The notes: generated by a model not told the origin, from the sequence alone. Positions 44,727 to 56,660 are shown, counted from the stretch's first letter. The stretch is 64,000 nucleotides of DNA from Tachypleus tridentatus (GCF_004210375.1 NC_134830.1:44335094-44399093), one strand, 5' to 3'. Made by a program: numbers and translations.

Positions 44727-45016
44727 TAATGTTTACTTCTCTAAACAAGTTACTCATTTCTGGGTATATATATATATAGTCATGACATTCCGAAATCATG
44801 GTATATTTAGTATGTAATATAGTTAAAGATTTGCGAAGACTTGAATTGTTTGCGTACTCTTTTACAGGTAATTTTACTACTAGTGTTCAGAATTGTTTGT
44901 TTGTTTTTCATATGTATTCCTTTACGAGTAGAATTTGACCAGGAAATGTTACACATATTTTAATTCCCTCTCTGTGTTTTAGTGTTCATATATACAGCTA
45001 TATATTTGATTTTACT
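44727..45016. other. Spacer between two tandem arrays
   Basis: AT-rich, with a TA microsatellite at about 44766-44778; otherwise nothing seen. Confidence 0.5.
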
Positions 45017-45560
45017 ACTAGAGAAGTGTCAGTAATAAAATATTTGACTCGACAACTAGAGAAAAGTCAGTAATAAAATATTTGACTCGACAACTAGAGA
45101 AGTGTCAGTAATAGAATATTTGACTTGACGACTAGAGAAGTGTCAGTAATAGAATATTTGACTTGACGACTAGAGAAGTGTCAGTAATAGAATATTTGAC
45201 TTGACGACTAGAGAAGTGTTAGTTATAAAATATTTGACTTGACGACTAGAGAAGTGTCAGTAATAAAATATTTGACTTGACGACTAGAGAAGTGTCAGTA
45301 ATAAAATATTTGACTCGACAACTAGAGAAGTGTCAGTAATAGAATATTTGACTTGACGACTAGAGAAGTGTCAGTAATAGAATATTTGACTTGACGACTA
45401 GAGAAGTGTTAGTTATAAAATATTTGACTTGATGACTAGAGAAGTGTTAGTTATAAAATATTTGACTTGACGACTAGAGAAGTGTTAGTTATAAAATATT
45501 TGACTTGACGACTAGAGAAACGTCAGTTAAGAGATATGTGATTTAACAACTAGAGAATGG
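45017..45560 (+). repeat. 38 bp minisatellite, about 14 copies
   Basis: The unit CTAGAGAAGTGTCAGTAATA with AAATATTTGACTTGACGA has TCAGTAAT/TTAGTTAT variants that appear in blocks, suggesting multi-unit duplication. Confidence 0.96.
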
Positions 45561-45637
45561 TCAGTTCTTACAATATACAAATTTATTTCATGAGTTACGG
45601 CTGCTCGAATTAGAAATTGCTTGATAATCAGTATTGC

Positions 45638-45750
45638 AACACTGCAGTATGTCCGCGTGCTTACAATGCTAGAACCCGACTTTCAATACCCGTGGTGGGC
45701 AGAGCACAGATAGCCCATTATGTATTTTTATGCTTAATTACAAACCAAAG
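45638..45750 (+). mobile_element. SINE-B
   Basis: GCAGTATGTCCGCGTGCTTA, CAATACCCGTGGTGGGCAG and AGCACAGATAGCCCATTATG are followed by TTAATTACAAAC. Confidence 0.93.
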
Positions 45751-46520
45751 AAAGAGTATTGCAGTATTGCATACGTTTTGATATTATAATGATTTTCTAC
45801 AATTTCGAAAACTATAAGTGTTAAACTGATTTAAAGCACAGGTGTTAAGATAATGAACAAAACAAAAAAATTACTTTTTAATTCATGGTCACCTGTTTTG
45901 TTCACATCTTATTTGTGCTTATAATTTAGATTTTGAAATATATATATATATATAACGCATAGTTTAATTTGTTACTTAATATCATAATCCAATCATATTT
46001 GTTTTCCTTCAAAAACTAAGAGTAAACTTATTTATCTTTCAACAACTAAATCGTTTTACACGAACAATAAAAAACAAAGTCAGGAAAAAACATATCCAAA
46101 ACTAATGAAGTTAGTGGGAAATACTTAGGTCAAACAAAAGAGCTGCAACAACAAGACACATACACATAAAACATCAAGTCACAAACTACGACGAAAATCT
46201 CCTTGGTTTTAGAGAAGCCTGAAACGTAGGCCTAACATTGCATTAAATTTGTTTGCTCGTTTGTTTGATTTAACAACACAGCAGCAGAATTGTGAAATAA
46301 AGTTATCTCCTGAAATTAGTATTCCAACGTCCAAATAATCACATTTCAACCATATTAAAAATCAGCAAAGCAATAAACAATAAAAGGAAATAATTTAATC
46401 TACTTCAAAATATGACTATTAACCAGTTACACATAAAAAAATCTGGTTTTATAATAAAAGTGTCACGTTTGTACAGTATAACTTCAGACAATGTGTCTAG
46501 AAGTAAAATACAAAAAAATA
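45751..46520. other. Unannotated AT-rich interval
   Basis: There is a short TA tract near 45938-45953; nothing else. Confidence 0.4.
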
Positions 46521-46522
46521 TA

Positions 46523-46797
46523 TTTGTTTGTTTTGGAATTTCGTACAAAGCTACTCGAGGGCTATCTTTGCTAGCCGTCCCTAATTTAGCAGTGTAAGAC
46601 TAGAGGGAAGGCAACTAGTCATCACCACCCACCGCCAAATCTTGGGCTACTCTTTTACCAACGAATAGTGGGATTGACCGTCACATTATAACGCCCCCAC
46701 GGCTGAAAGGGCGAGCATGTTAGGTGTGACGGGGATTCGAACCCGCGACCCTCAGATTACGAGTCGCACGCCTTAACGCGCTTGGCCATGCCGGGCC
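46523..46797 (-). mobile_element. SINE-A, full length and well preserved
   Basis: The head on the minus strand (GGCCCGGCATGGCCAAGCGC) carries GACTCGTAATC and GGTTCGAATCCCCG. This is among the best candidates here for a consensus-like master copy. Confidence 0.97.
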
Positions 46798-47911
46798 AAA
46801 AAAAAAATGAAAATATGAAAACATACTGTAAAACATCTGTTGTCAGTTAATCAATATTTTACTTTTTAATTAATAAATAAATGTTTGCAAGTAAAATAAC
46901 TGAAAATAGTTATAAACAATTGTTAATTAAATCATTAAACATTAACCTACCTAGAATTATTCGAGAGGTAAATCGCTATGTTTGCGGAGTACAAAGGCAG
47001 TATCTTACTAAACATTAATTAACCAGTTTATTAACTCGAACATAAGCGTGTTACACATAGTGCTTTAACACTGAATACGCACATAACAAGTAAACCAATT
47101 AACACTCACTTTTTCTTACAACCTGTGGTGCTCGTATCTTGGACTACACTGTTGAGTGGTATTAAGCACACCTTTATCTTCACGTCATCGAACATAAGTT
47201 GTTCTAAGTTGTAGTTCTGTATTAAAACATAAAAGCGCTATAAGTATTTGAAATTGATTTCTTGCTCGTTATATCAACTTATATTTCTTAATTTCAATCA
47301 CAGTATAGAACAAGCATCCCAAATTTAACACGAACAAAACGATACTTTTAATACGGATTTTATATTAAAAGTTAAACTATATATTGAATTGAAATAAACT
47401 GGAAAGAAACAATATAAAAATACCTGAACTTTCTTACTTCTGGTTAACAAAAGTGTTTTCAAAGAAAAAACAGTCAACGTTTCCTCAAACAGCAGATGTA
47501 GATCTTTTTAAGTTTTCGGAACAAAACATTAGCCCTATTGTGATCACGTTACTGTGCCACCTCAGTTGTATACAGATTGTGCTAAACCAATCATAACAAA
47601 AATCATTAATAATATAAATATTACTTTCTGAAGCAAATAAGAGTAATTATAACAATTCCTTCTTGAGTTAATGTTGTAACGTTAACAAAGTAAAAATAAA
47701 CTTTTGTAAATGTTTATTCACTTACACACACATCCCGATAAATAAATACCGTTAATTCTGTACCAGGAGTCCTCTCTTACCGCTTGACATATTCTGGCGC
47801 AACCCAGTAATCCGCTAAATAAATATAGTCGATGTGGTCGAAATGAAGACATTGTAGCATAACAATTGTATAAGCTGGTAACCTGTTTCTTAGATACCTG
47901 TAGTAAGTAAA
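46798..47911. other. Unannotated AT-rich interval
   Basis: I see no supported gene or repeat. Confidence 0.4.
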
Positions 47912-48175
47912 AATCAAGTTATTTGACATATGCTTATCATGTTTATTTGTAAAGTAAAAATCAAATCATTTAACATATGCAAATCATGTTTGTTTGTGAA
48001 ATAAAAATCAAATCATTTAACATATACAAATCATGTTTATTTGTAAAATAAAAATCAGATATTTGACATATGTAAATCATGTTTATTGTAAAGTAAAAAT
48101 CAAATAATTTGGCATACACAATCATGTTTATTGTGAAGCAAAAATCGGACATTTGACATATGCAAATGATGTTTA
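47912..48175 (+). repeat. ~45 bp minisatellite, about 6 copies
   Basis: AGTAAAAATCAAATCATTTR, then ACATATGCAAATCATG and TTTATTTGTAAA, with length variation. Confidence 0.92.
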
Positions 48176-49470
48176 TTGGAAGGAACTATGCTAAACTCTG
48201 GAGGAAAAAAACCTTCTTCAAACTAATTATAAGTAGAAATAACTTATATTTATTTACCCAACACTTTGACTTTACTCTCTTCAGAATAAAATATTTAAAG
48301 GAATTAGCACGTTTCAACCACGAAAGTTGCAAACTCACTGACTCAAGCTATTCTCGTTTCTCCATGGCTAAACAGCTAGCATCAGGGCTTATAGCCCTAA
48401 ATTTCGGGACTCAGTCAGTCCTCACAGCGGACTTACCTTAAACAGCGAAAACGACAGAAGTCGTTATTTGTTTTTGTAAAATGTTTTTTTTCTTCAGATA
48501 TTCACTATAGTACATAAAAAAACTGTATAATTTCGAGTAGAAACTGCTGCAATAAAAAACATGGATTAGTTTGAATGTGTTGGAGCAAAAATCATATTGG
48601 GTCACCTGTCGCCTCCCCTGAAGTTTATTGTTACAAATCCTCAGATCTACTGCTGTCTCATCCGAGAGGTTAAAAAATGGAAACCATCGCTGTTGCTTAA
48701 AGAAAAAGAAAATGTTTAAAAATTGTTTATTGAGAACTAAAATTACAAAATAAACATCTGAAACAAATTATATGGTAATTAAGAAGTTGGGTATGACTTA
48801 CTTTAGAAAATAAATCGCTCAAATTTTCTTCTACTTCGTTCCAAATAAATAAAAATATGTCATTTTATTTTATAGACAAGGACGCTTCGTCACAAAACTA
48901 ACGAAACTATCTTTTATAAAATCTTGATTTATCAAGTGCTTAACATCTGTAACGAGTTTAACGGTGATGTGTGAAATAAAAACAACAACGGAACATTCCT
49001 ACATAATTAACGATTAGTAACATTCCAACTTGACACCTCTTAATGAGAACTGAATACCTCTGTTTGACATCGCTAATAAATTCATTTGGACGTTAAAACT
49101 GTGTCTTAAACATTATTAATTTATATAGATATAGAATGAGGTCTTATGGGTCAGAAAATGCCAATTTTTCTTCAACCGTTTGTTAAACGATTTATGAAGA
49201 AAAGAAAAATACATCACATTAATATGACTGTATACTAAGTTGTGAGATATGATCTTATTTCTGCTGAAAATATTCATATTTTGCCTTCAAGTTTGTTTAC
49301 AAATTTCCAAGAATGTTAACATCTATCCGCAGGTGAATTTCGGGTGTTGGAACCATGATTACAATATATATCCGTCTTTAAATTCACTCTTTCCATTAAA
49401 TGTGGTTCATTTTATTTGTTTGTTGTTGTTTTTAAATAATTATTCTCCACAAAATCCCCTCCAATTGCTA
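48176..49470. other. Unannotated interval
   Basis: The 93-codon frame starting in the minisatellite (48160-48441) has no start or splice support. Nothing else is recognised. Confidence 0.4.
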
Positions 49471-49583
49471 TAACAGTATGTCTGCCAATTTACAACGCTA
49501 GAAACCGGGTTTCGATACTCGTGATAGGCAGAGCTCAGAAGGCCCATTGTGTATCTTTGTGCTTATGTTCAAACAAACAAACT
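49471..49583 (+). mobile_element. SINE-B
   Basis: ACAGTATGTCTGCCAATTTA, AAACCGGGTTTCGATACTCG, GGCCCATTGTGTATCTTTG and an AAAC tail. Confidence 0.93.
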
Positions 49584-49727
49584 TTATATAAAATAATAAT
49601 TTGTGTGGCAAAAAGGTGGACACAAATGAACATAGGACTCCTGCACATATCATTTGTTTAAAATATTAAATTACAAATCACAATATAGTGCTGTCTGTGT
49701 TCGCTGACATAAATTAGTGCCTTTTTA

Positions 49728-50005
49728 CAGACTGTGTTTACTGTCACAAAATAGTACGTTTATATAGACTGTGTTTACTGTCACAAAATAGTACGTTTAT
49801 ATAGACTGTGTTTACTGTCACAAAATAGTACGTTTATATAGACTGTGTTTACTGTCACAAAATAGTACGTTTATATAGACTGTGTTTACTGACACAAAAT
49901 AGTACGTTTATATAGACTGTGTTTACTGACACAAAATAGTACGTTTATATAGACTGTGTTTACTGACACAAAGTAGTGCGTTTATATAGACTGTGTTTAC
50001 TGACA
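49728..50005 (+). repeat. 37 bp minisatellite, about 7.5 copies
   Basis: GACTGTGTTTACTGTCACAA with AATAGTACGTTTATATA. The first four to five copies have CTGTCAC and the later ones CTGACAC. Confidence 0.97.
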
Positions 50006-50164
50006 CGCTTAACAAAATTCATGCTTTTCATTTGAAACACACGCCACTGGCTAACTTCCAACACGTTGTATTATATTCACTTTGTATCACCTTGTCCTGA
50101 TAGCTCTGAATACAATAGTAATTTTCATATATATATGATTTTCTGTTTAATATTTGCCATATCA

Positions 50165-50268
50165 GTACAAAGCTATACATTAAGGTACTGGCACTTTCTC
50201 CACCAGGGGAATTAAACCTTGAATTTTAGGTTTGTGAGTCAACAAACTTACAAGCGATCCCAACCCGG
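50165..50268 (-). mobile_element. SINE-B, highly diverged
   Basis: GTACAAAGCTATACATTAAGG and CTCCACCAGGGGAATTAAACC match the tail and T-arm positions weakly. Confidence 0.55.
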
Positions 50269-50498
50269 AGAACCATTTCACAGGATGTGATTCACGAGTA
50301 TATTTTAAAGTAAGAATGTATAGATATAATAATATAAAAAAAAGAATGGACTACAATATATCATTTTTGTAACACGTTCTTAAATTTAGATGAACTAACT
50401 TCAATGGTGCGTTATACTAAGTACAAATAATTATATATATATATATATACAACATTTAACAAAATACGCTTTCTCTCAAACAACAGGTAATATCTCAT

Positions 50499-50617
50499 AA
50501 ACACAGCAAAATAAAGCAGTTTGACATTACTCATATTAAACACAGCAAAATAAAGCAGTTTGACATTACTCATATTAAACACAGCAAAATAAAGCAGTTT
50601 GACATTACTCATATTAC
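50499..50617 (+). repeat. 39 bp tandem repeat, 3 copies
   Basis: AAACACAGCAAAATAAAGCA with GTTTGACATTACTCATATT, almost identical. The period is a multiple of three, so the minus strand reads a 13-residue peptide repeat. Confidence 0.96.
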
Positions 50618-50834
50618 ATCAATCTACTTACGTGCTGTAAAATTGAACTGACTTTTAGCTTACTTTTAATTTACGTAAAAATCATTACTACATCACACAG
50701 AATAAAATGCTGTTAATTTATAGCACGTGAGAAAGACAATGTAATGTGACCAGTGTCCACTTGCTTAATTTTGATTTGGGGTTATATGCCCTACCTTTTA
50801 AACTAAAGAAAATTTTTGGGGGTCTCTTTATCGC

Positions 50835-51780
50835 TCAAGTATTGTTTCTTGGACACTTCTCCAAGTTGTGTACTGTTTCTTGAACAACTGAATATACTAC
50901 ACTCCTCCTAGTTTCATATTCTTTCTTGAACAACTGAATACACTACACTCCTCCTAGTCTCATATTCTTTCTTGAACAACTGAATACACTACACTCCTCC
51001 TAGTCTCATATTCTTTCTTGAACAACTGGATCTACTACACCTCTTTTAGTCATGTATTGTTTCTTGAACTACTGAATATATTATATCTCTCCTAGTCATG
51101 TACTGTTTCTTGAACTACTGAATGTACTGTATCTCTCCTAGTCCTGTACCGTTTCTTGAACAACTGAATATACTATATCTCTCCTGGTCATGTACTGTTT
51201 CTTGAACTACTGAATGTACTGTATCTCTACTAGTTATGTACTGTTTCTTGAACAACTGAATATACTATATCTCTCCTAGTCCTGTACCGTTTCTTGAACT
51301 ACTGAATGTACTGTATCTCTCCTAGTCATGTACTGTATCTCTCCTAGTCCTGTACTGTTTCTTGAACTACTGAATGTACTGTATCTCTCCTAGTCCTGTA
51401 CCGTTTCTTGAACAACTGAATATACTATATCTCTCCTGGTCATGTACTGTTTCTTGAACTACTGAATGTACTATATCTCTCCTAGTCATGTACTGTTTCT
51501 TGAACTACTGAATGTACTGTATCTCTCCTAGTTATGTATTGTTTCTTGAACTACTGAATGTACTATATCTCTCCTAGTCATGTACTGTTTCTTGAACTAC
51601 TGAATGTACTGTATCTCTCCTAGTCATGTACTGTTTCTTGAACTACTGAATGTACTATATCCCTCCTAGTCATGTACTGTTTCTTGAACTACTGAATGTA
51701 CTGTATCTCTCCTAGTCATGTACTGTATCTCTCCTAGTCCTGTACTGTTTCTTGAACTACTTGATATACTACATCTCTCT
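50835..51780 (+). repeat. 46 bp minisatellite, about 20 copies
   Basis: TACTGTTTCTTGAACTACTG with AATGTACTGTATCTCTCCTAGTC(A)TG. Several subtypes (CCTGTACCG, GGTCATG, ACTATATC) recur in the same order, pointing to duplication of multi-unit blocks. Confidence 0.97.
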
Positions 51781-52131
51781 TAATCAGCTTGAAAACTTCA
51801 ATGAGATGCTTTTTGATACGATACTGGTTTTGCGCATCTGCAAGTTCAAACCAGGATTCTGTGATTAAAACAGCCGCTATTTTATTTCAAAGTCATCGTT
51901 AATGTCAGTGAATCAAATCTCGTAAATTATATATGACAGTTATTTGAAATATTTAACATATTACTGTGTAACTTAAACTTTTGTTTCATTGATAAATGTT
52001 GATCTAGTCCATATCTTTTCACAGATATTACAGTTCTGCATAATTATCTCCAGTTTATTTACGTAAGTATGAAGATAACTGCATATTATGATTAAACAAC
52101 CAATGTAGTGTCTGATACATAACACACATTC
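51781..52131. other. Unannotated AT-rich interval
   Basis: I see no supported feature. Confidence 0.4.
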
Positions 52132-52398
52132 GGCCCGGCATGACCAGGTGAGTTGAGGCGTTCGACTTGTAAGCTGAGGGTCGTGGGTTCGAATACCCGT
52201 CGCACCAAACATGCTCGCCCTTCCAGCCATGGGGCGTTATAATGTGATGTTTATTCCCACTATTCGTTGGCAAAAGAGTAGCCCAAGAGTTGGCGGTTGG
52301 TGGTTATGACTAACTGCCTTCCCTCAAGTCTTACACTGCTAAATTAAGGACTGTTAGAGTAGATAGCACATTGTATAGGTTTGTGCTTAACTTCATAC
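52132..52398 (+). mobile_element. SINE-A
   Basis: Full head (CGGCCCGGCATGACCAGGTG) with body. The last 45 bp is closer to the SINE-B end (TAGCACATTGTATAGGTTTG, TGCTTAACTTC) than to the usual SINE-A end, so it may be a mosaic. Confidence 0.92.
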
Positions 52399-52596
52399 AA
52401 ACGAATACAGTGAAAAATATTCATGAAATATATCTTGATTAATGAGTAAAAGTATTTTTTCTATGAAAATATTTCCTAAGCTTATTGCAAGTTAAATTAA
52501 TATATTTATTACATATGCATAGATGAATCTTCTACTGATCAAATGAAAGGCACTCAGCAGGTTTGTACGGCAATTTCAGTCGAACAACAGGATTTA

Positions 52597-52655
52597 CTGT
52601 CACTTTTATAACGCATCCACAGCTGAAAATGCAAGCTTTGTTTGGCGTGTGTAGA
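52597..52655 (-). mobile_element. SINE-A fragment
   Basis: Only the CACGCCAAAC to CATCCACAGC region (minus-strand head/body junction) survives. Confidence 0.6.
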
Positions 52656-52831
52656 AAAAGTATATAAATATGAAAATATCTGCGAACTGTGCTAGATACA
52701 AGTACAGACTACGGACCCATTGGATCGTGTTTATCGGTTTACTAGTAGGCAGCTGTCTTAGAAAACACAGAAGGAGCTAATACACTAAAACGTATTTTGT
52801 ACATTCAAATTAATATTGTACGTAAGTCCTT

Positions 52832-53043
52832 CTTGGCCAGACAAAACATGGTAGTTAAGGCGCTCGTACCGCAAGCGGTGGGTCGTAGGTTCGAACCCCA
52901 TCATGCTCAACTTTATAACCTTTTGGTGTTATATGTGACGGTTAATACAAGAAAGGCAGCAATTAGTCAGTCATATCAAAATCAGGAACGACTAACGCAG
53001 ATAGCCCTTGAGTAGCTTTGCGTGAAATTGGACACAAACAAAC
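52832..53043 (+). mobile_element. SINE-A, diverged, body deletions
   Basis: TTGGCCAGACAAAACATGG, GGTCGTAGGTTCGAACCCC and ACGCAGATAGCCCTTGAGTA are kept; about 60 bp of the body is missing. Confidence 0.88.
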
Positions 53044-53101
53044 TATAACTTATTATTACTTTGTTACTTTCAAATTTCTGAATACGTAAGTGATAGAACT
53101 T

Positions 53102-54593
53102 CAGTAAAACCTGCCTAAGCCGGAAATCGCATAAAGGCTGAAACCTGTACAAGCCGGAAATATCAACATTTTGCAGCATAATCTTCGGATTTCTTTTATA
53201 AAAGGCCCTCTATATGCCGGATCCTGCGTAACGCTGACGGAAAACTATCTTTCATCTATCTCATCTATCAACAAGTAGGGTTAGGGTTAAATTATTTGTC
53301 ATTACAACCCAAAGGATAATGAAAATACAGACGAAACAGCTTTGTTTTTCAAAGCTCTTCCCAATAAAACTTTGCAGGTTAAAGGAGAGACGTGTTACGG
53401 ATGTCGCTATTCGAAAGAACGACTGACTGTACTTTTGGTCGAATTTGCTGGTGGAAAACTAGAAAAACCATAGGTAAAAGTGAAAATCCGCGCTGTTTCA
53501 AAAATTTAAGGAAGAATCGACTTCCTGTGAAATGGAAAGCGGATAATAAAGTGTGGATGACAAGTGCTATATTCGAGGAATTTTTTAGCAAATTAAACAG
53601 AAGAATGGAACAAGAAAATAGGAATATTCTACTTTTCCTAGATAATGCAATTTGCCACCCGAAAGTTAAGCTTTCAAATGTCTGTCTAGTCTTTCTACCT
53701 CCATGTACAACATCAGTTCTACAGCCACTAAATAATGGAATTATACAGTGTATAAAATTGAAATTCAGAAAATTGATGCTTCAGTATATTATTGTAAACA
53801 TGGACGACTGTAAGAGAGCATCTGAAGTGACCATGAAAATTGACGTGTCAGATGCAATTGCATTTTTATATCATTCAATCAAATGCATAAAAGATGAATG
53901 CATAATAAAGTGTTTTCGAAACTGTGGATTTATTCCTGATAATGACGAAGATTGTGGAGAAGTTGTTTGTTATGATGATTCAAGTGAAATCCAAACTTTG
54001 ATTGAGAAGACTGATGCAGAAGATTCTGTGAACTTAAAAAATTTTGTGAACGTTGACAAGAATGTTTTAACAGAAATTGATTTAAAATCTATAATAGAAT
54101 CACAAGATGGTAACAACGTGAGAGATTCAGAAGATGAATAAAATGGAAAAGATAGTGAGGAAATAGAAATTCCTACCTCATCGCAAGTGTTAAGTTGTAT
54201 TAACTATCAAATTGTATGGAAAAATGAAGGCGGAAAATGAACTTCATGAAAAGGCCGTAGAATTAGAGTTCTCTTTTAACCACATGAGAAAGTCCATTAA
54301 AAAAACGAAACAGTTGAATTTGAACACTGTCTTCAAATAAATTTAAGATTTTGTGTACTTATGTATATTTTGAATGTCTATTTTTGTTCTTATTCTAATA
54401 AATATAGCATAAACAGTATAACAACTTTATTCACAAACGTCTTACTTCCCTTGAGTCAAGCAGGTATAACGTTCCGATCAAAAATTATATATAATTAAGG
54501 AAATGCATGTTGACTATGTCTATGCCGGAAAACCTGCTTAAACCGGAAATTTTACTTGGTCCCGTGCGATTCCACCTTATACAGGTTTTACTG
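53102..54593 (+). mobile_element. Defective Tigger/pogo-type DNA transposon
   Basis: The ends are inverted: CAGTAAAACCTG at 53102 and CAGGTTTTACTG ending at 54593, the right one followed by TA. The left flank is TT, so the expected TA duplication has mutated on that side. GCCGGAAAT and CCGGAAATT repeats lie subterminally. At about 1.5 kb it is shorter than intact Tigger elements. The sequence passes from the left end almost directly to the DDE domain, so the N-terminal CENP-B-like DNA-binding region has been deleted. Confidence 0.9.
53324..54340 (+). pseudogene. Broken Tigger-like DDE transposase
   Basis: Translation resembles pogo/Tigger transposases: NTDETALF (first Asp, 53330-53332), TLQVKGE, SKERLTVLL, then GKSENPRCFKN, LPVKWKADNKVWMTS, LLFLDNAICHPK (second Asp, 53641-53643), LVFLPPCTTSVLQP and a C-terminal KQLNLNTVFK. 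The coding line is broken. The frame shifts near 53470, where a few bases are missing after GGKLEKP. It stops at 54139-54141, and the last ~35 residues lie in another frame ending at 54340. At the third catalytic position, where the family has PMDQG, the sequence reads PLNNG, so Asp has become Asn. The N-terminal helix-turn-helix region is gone. This copy cannot encode an active transposase. Confidence 0.88.
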
Positions 54594-55917
54594 TATGTAT
54601 ATAAATATATATTGTTTATCTTCGTTGTTATTTTGCTGACCTGTGAACCCGAAAGATCATAATTCGCGTTCTGTTTCCGCAAGATTGCTCTCTGGATCCA
54701 CAACCCGATTATGCCGACATTAAAGACATAAGTACATTATAGATAGGCATGTGTTTTAACATTCTGCTAATTCATGAACTTGTAATTAAATATGAAATGT
54801 CGATATTCGAAGAGTAATGGAAATCGATCGACAGTTTAGCGTGACTTAAGAAACTTTCTTCTCGCTAAAGTCTATCTGTAAAGAGTCCATCTTCGTTAAT
54901 TTTGATGAATTTGAATTTGGATGGAGGACTTTCACAACCTCAATGAAATGTAGTTATAACCCTCTTAAGCAATCGAAAGTACCCTAAAATCTATACCTTA
55001 CAACACGATAAAACTTGTTATAGTCATTGTAATGTAATATTTTGTAATGTAATGTAATAAAGTCATTGTAATATTTTTCAATTTCTGTTCTTGTGTATTT
55101 TTGGATATTTTTGTGGCAGGGACTTTGATGGATTCATTAAGATAAGCTGTTGAAATTTACGTATTGAAAGGTTATATTTAGGTTTAGTTGAAGCAAGTTG
55201 TATGGAAACACTGTTAGATTTAGTAGGTTATGTTGTTGAAGGTTTCAGATTAAACTCAGAAAAGTAAATAGTGAGGGTTGTATGTTTAGTTTCTGAAGAT
55301 TAAGTTTCTAGGAATGCCTATTTTGGCTTAGAGACATAATTTATTTTAGATTTTAGTATAATAATGTTTATATATATAAAATATTGATATACAATTACAC
55401 ACCATCGTCAGGTACAAAAATGACATAATAAAATCGAGCTTACATTATATCCAAAACTACGGTTTTCTCTCCTGTAATCAAACATGGTATCACGTAAGTA
55501 AATTTATTTTCTGGTATTCTTTCTTTCTATGAAGAAGACGAAAAGACATTTAACATTGTGCAAGTCAACTTTAAAGATGTAAGCAAAATTCTTAAAAAGA
55601 ACAAACGAAATAATGCTGTAGATCATCTTGTGAGAGACAAATCTGATTGAATTGTATGAAACTATTTTTATCTCGTGAACAATTGCTTCGCCTGTTGGTG
55701 TCACGATACAGCTAGGTATAATAATAATCAATAATTATTTTCAATTGTTCTAGTTGTCTTCCAGTTTAAAATGTTACAAATGAGCTTGAAATCAGGGTCC
55801 AACTATTAAAGTTTGTTTGCTATTAAACACACAGCTGAAAAATAGGATATTTCTGCTGTGCCCATCTCGAGTACCAAATCTATTTGTTTTATCATTATAA
55901 GCTTTCATACTTAAATT
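54594..55917. other. Unannotated AT-rich interval
   Basis: Two plus-strand frame scraps were seen: one of about 40 codons at 55516-55650 (EDEKTFNIVQVNF) after a pyrimidine tract, and a worn SINE-B at about 55811-55915 (minus). Neither is strong. Confidence 0.35.
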
Positions 55918-56184
55918 TGATCCAATCAGGTGGTTAAGGCATTCGATTTGCAGTCTGAGGGTTGCGGGTTCGAATCCCTGTCACAACAAATATGTTCGCC
56001 CTTTCGGCTGTAGAGGCGTTACAATGTGACGGTCAATCCCACTATTCGTTGGTAAAAGAGTAACTCAGGAGTTGATGGTGAGTGGTGATGACTATCTGCC
56101 TTCCCTCTAGTCTTACACCGCAAAAGTAGGTACGGCTAGCGCAGATAGCGTTCGTGTAGCTTTGCGCGAAATTCAAAAACAAAC
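55918..56184 (+). mobile_element. SINE-A
   Basis: Full layout with ATTTGCAGTCTGAGGG in the anticodon arm (TGC in place of CGT) and GGTTCGAATCCC; AAAC tail. Confidence 0.93.
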
Positions 56185-56249
56185 TTGTTCTTTCACTATG
56201 TGCTTCGGAAATCAATAGAAACAAGTTTGTACACTATTAAATATGAAAA

Positions 56250-56660
56250 GGCCAACGGTGGGTGGGACAGCGGTGAGGTTACGGACCTATAACGCTAAAA
56301 TTCGGAGTTCGATTCCCTCACAGTGTTTGTTTGTTTTTTTTAACTTCGCACAAAGCTACTCGAGGGCTATCTGTGCTAACCGTCCCTTAAATAGCAGTGT
56401 ACGACTAGAGGGAAGGCAGCTAGTCATCACCACCCACCGCTAACTCTTGGGCTACTCTTTTAACCAACGAATAGTGGGATTGACCGTCACATTATAACGC
56501 CCCCACGGTTGAAAGGGCAAGCATGTTTGGTGCGACGGGGATGCGAATCCGCGACCCTCAGATTACGAGTCGCACACCTTAACACGCTTGGCCATGCCGG
56601 GCCTCCCCGCAGTGAACACAACAAATAATCCAATGTCGCTTTGCCTTAAAACAAACTACC
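56250..56660 (+). mobile_element. SINE-B split by a nested SINE-A
   Basis: The SINE-B head is at 56250-56321 (GGACAGCGGTGAGGTTACGG, GGAGTTCGATTCCCTC) and its tail at 56603-56660 (CGCTTTGCCTTAAAACAAAC). A SINE-A sits between them. Confidence 0.85.
56322..56602 (-). mobile_element. SINE-A nested in SINE-B
   Basis: Full length on the minus strand (head GGCCCGGCATGGCCAAGCGT). Flanks CCTCACAGTG and CCCCGCAGTG look like a slightly decayed target duplication. Confidence 0.95.

Noticed and set aside
46523..46797. tRNA genes suggested by tRNA-like A and B boxes
   Set aside because: Each is the head of a SINE with body and tail, and the anticodon and acceptor stems do not pair well. None is a convincing functional tRNA.
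48160..48441. 93-codon plus-strand frame
   Set aside because: It begins inside a minisatellite unit and has no start context or recognised domain.
53271..53290. GTTAGGG-type telomere-like sequence near the Tigger element
   Set aside because: There is only one and a half units, and arthropod telomeres usually use TTAGG; this is chance.
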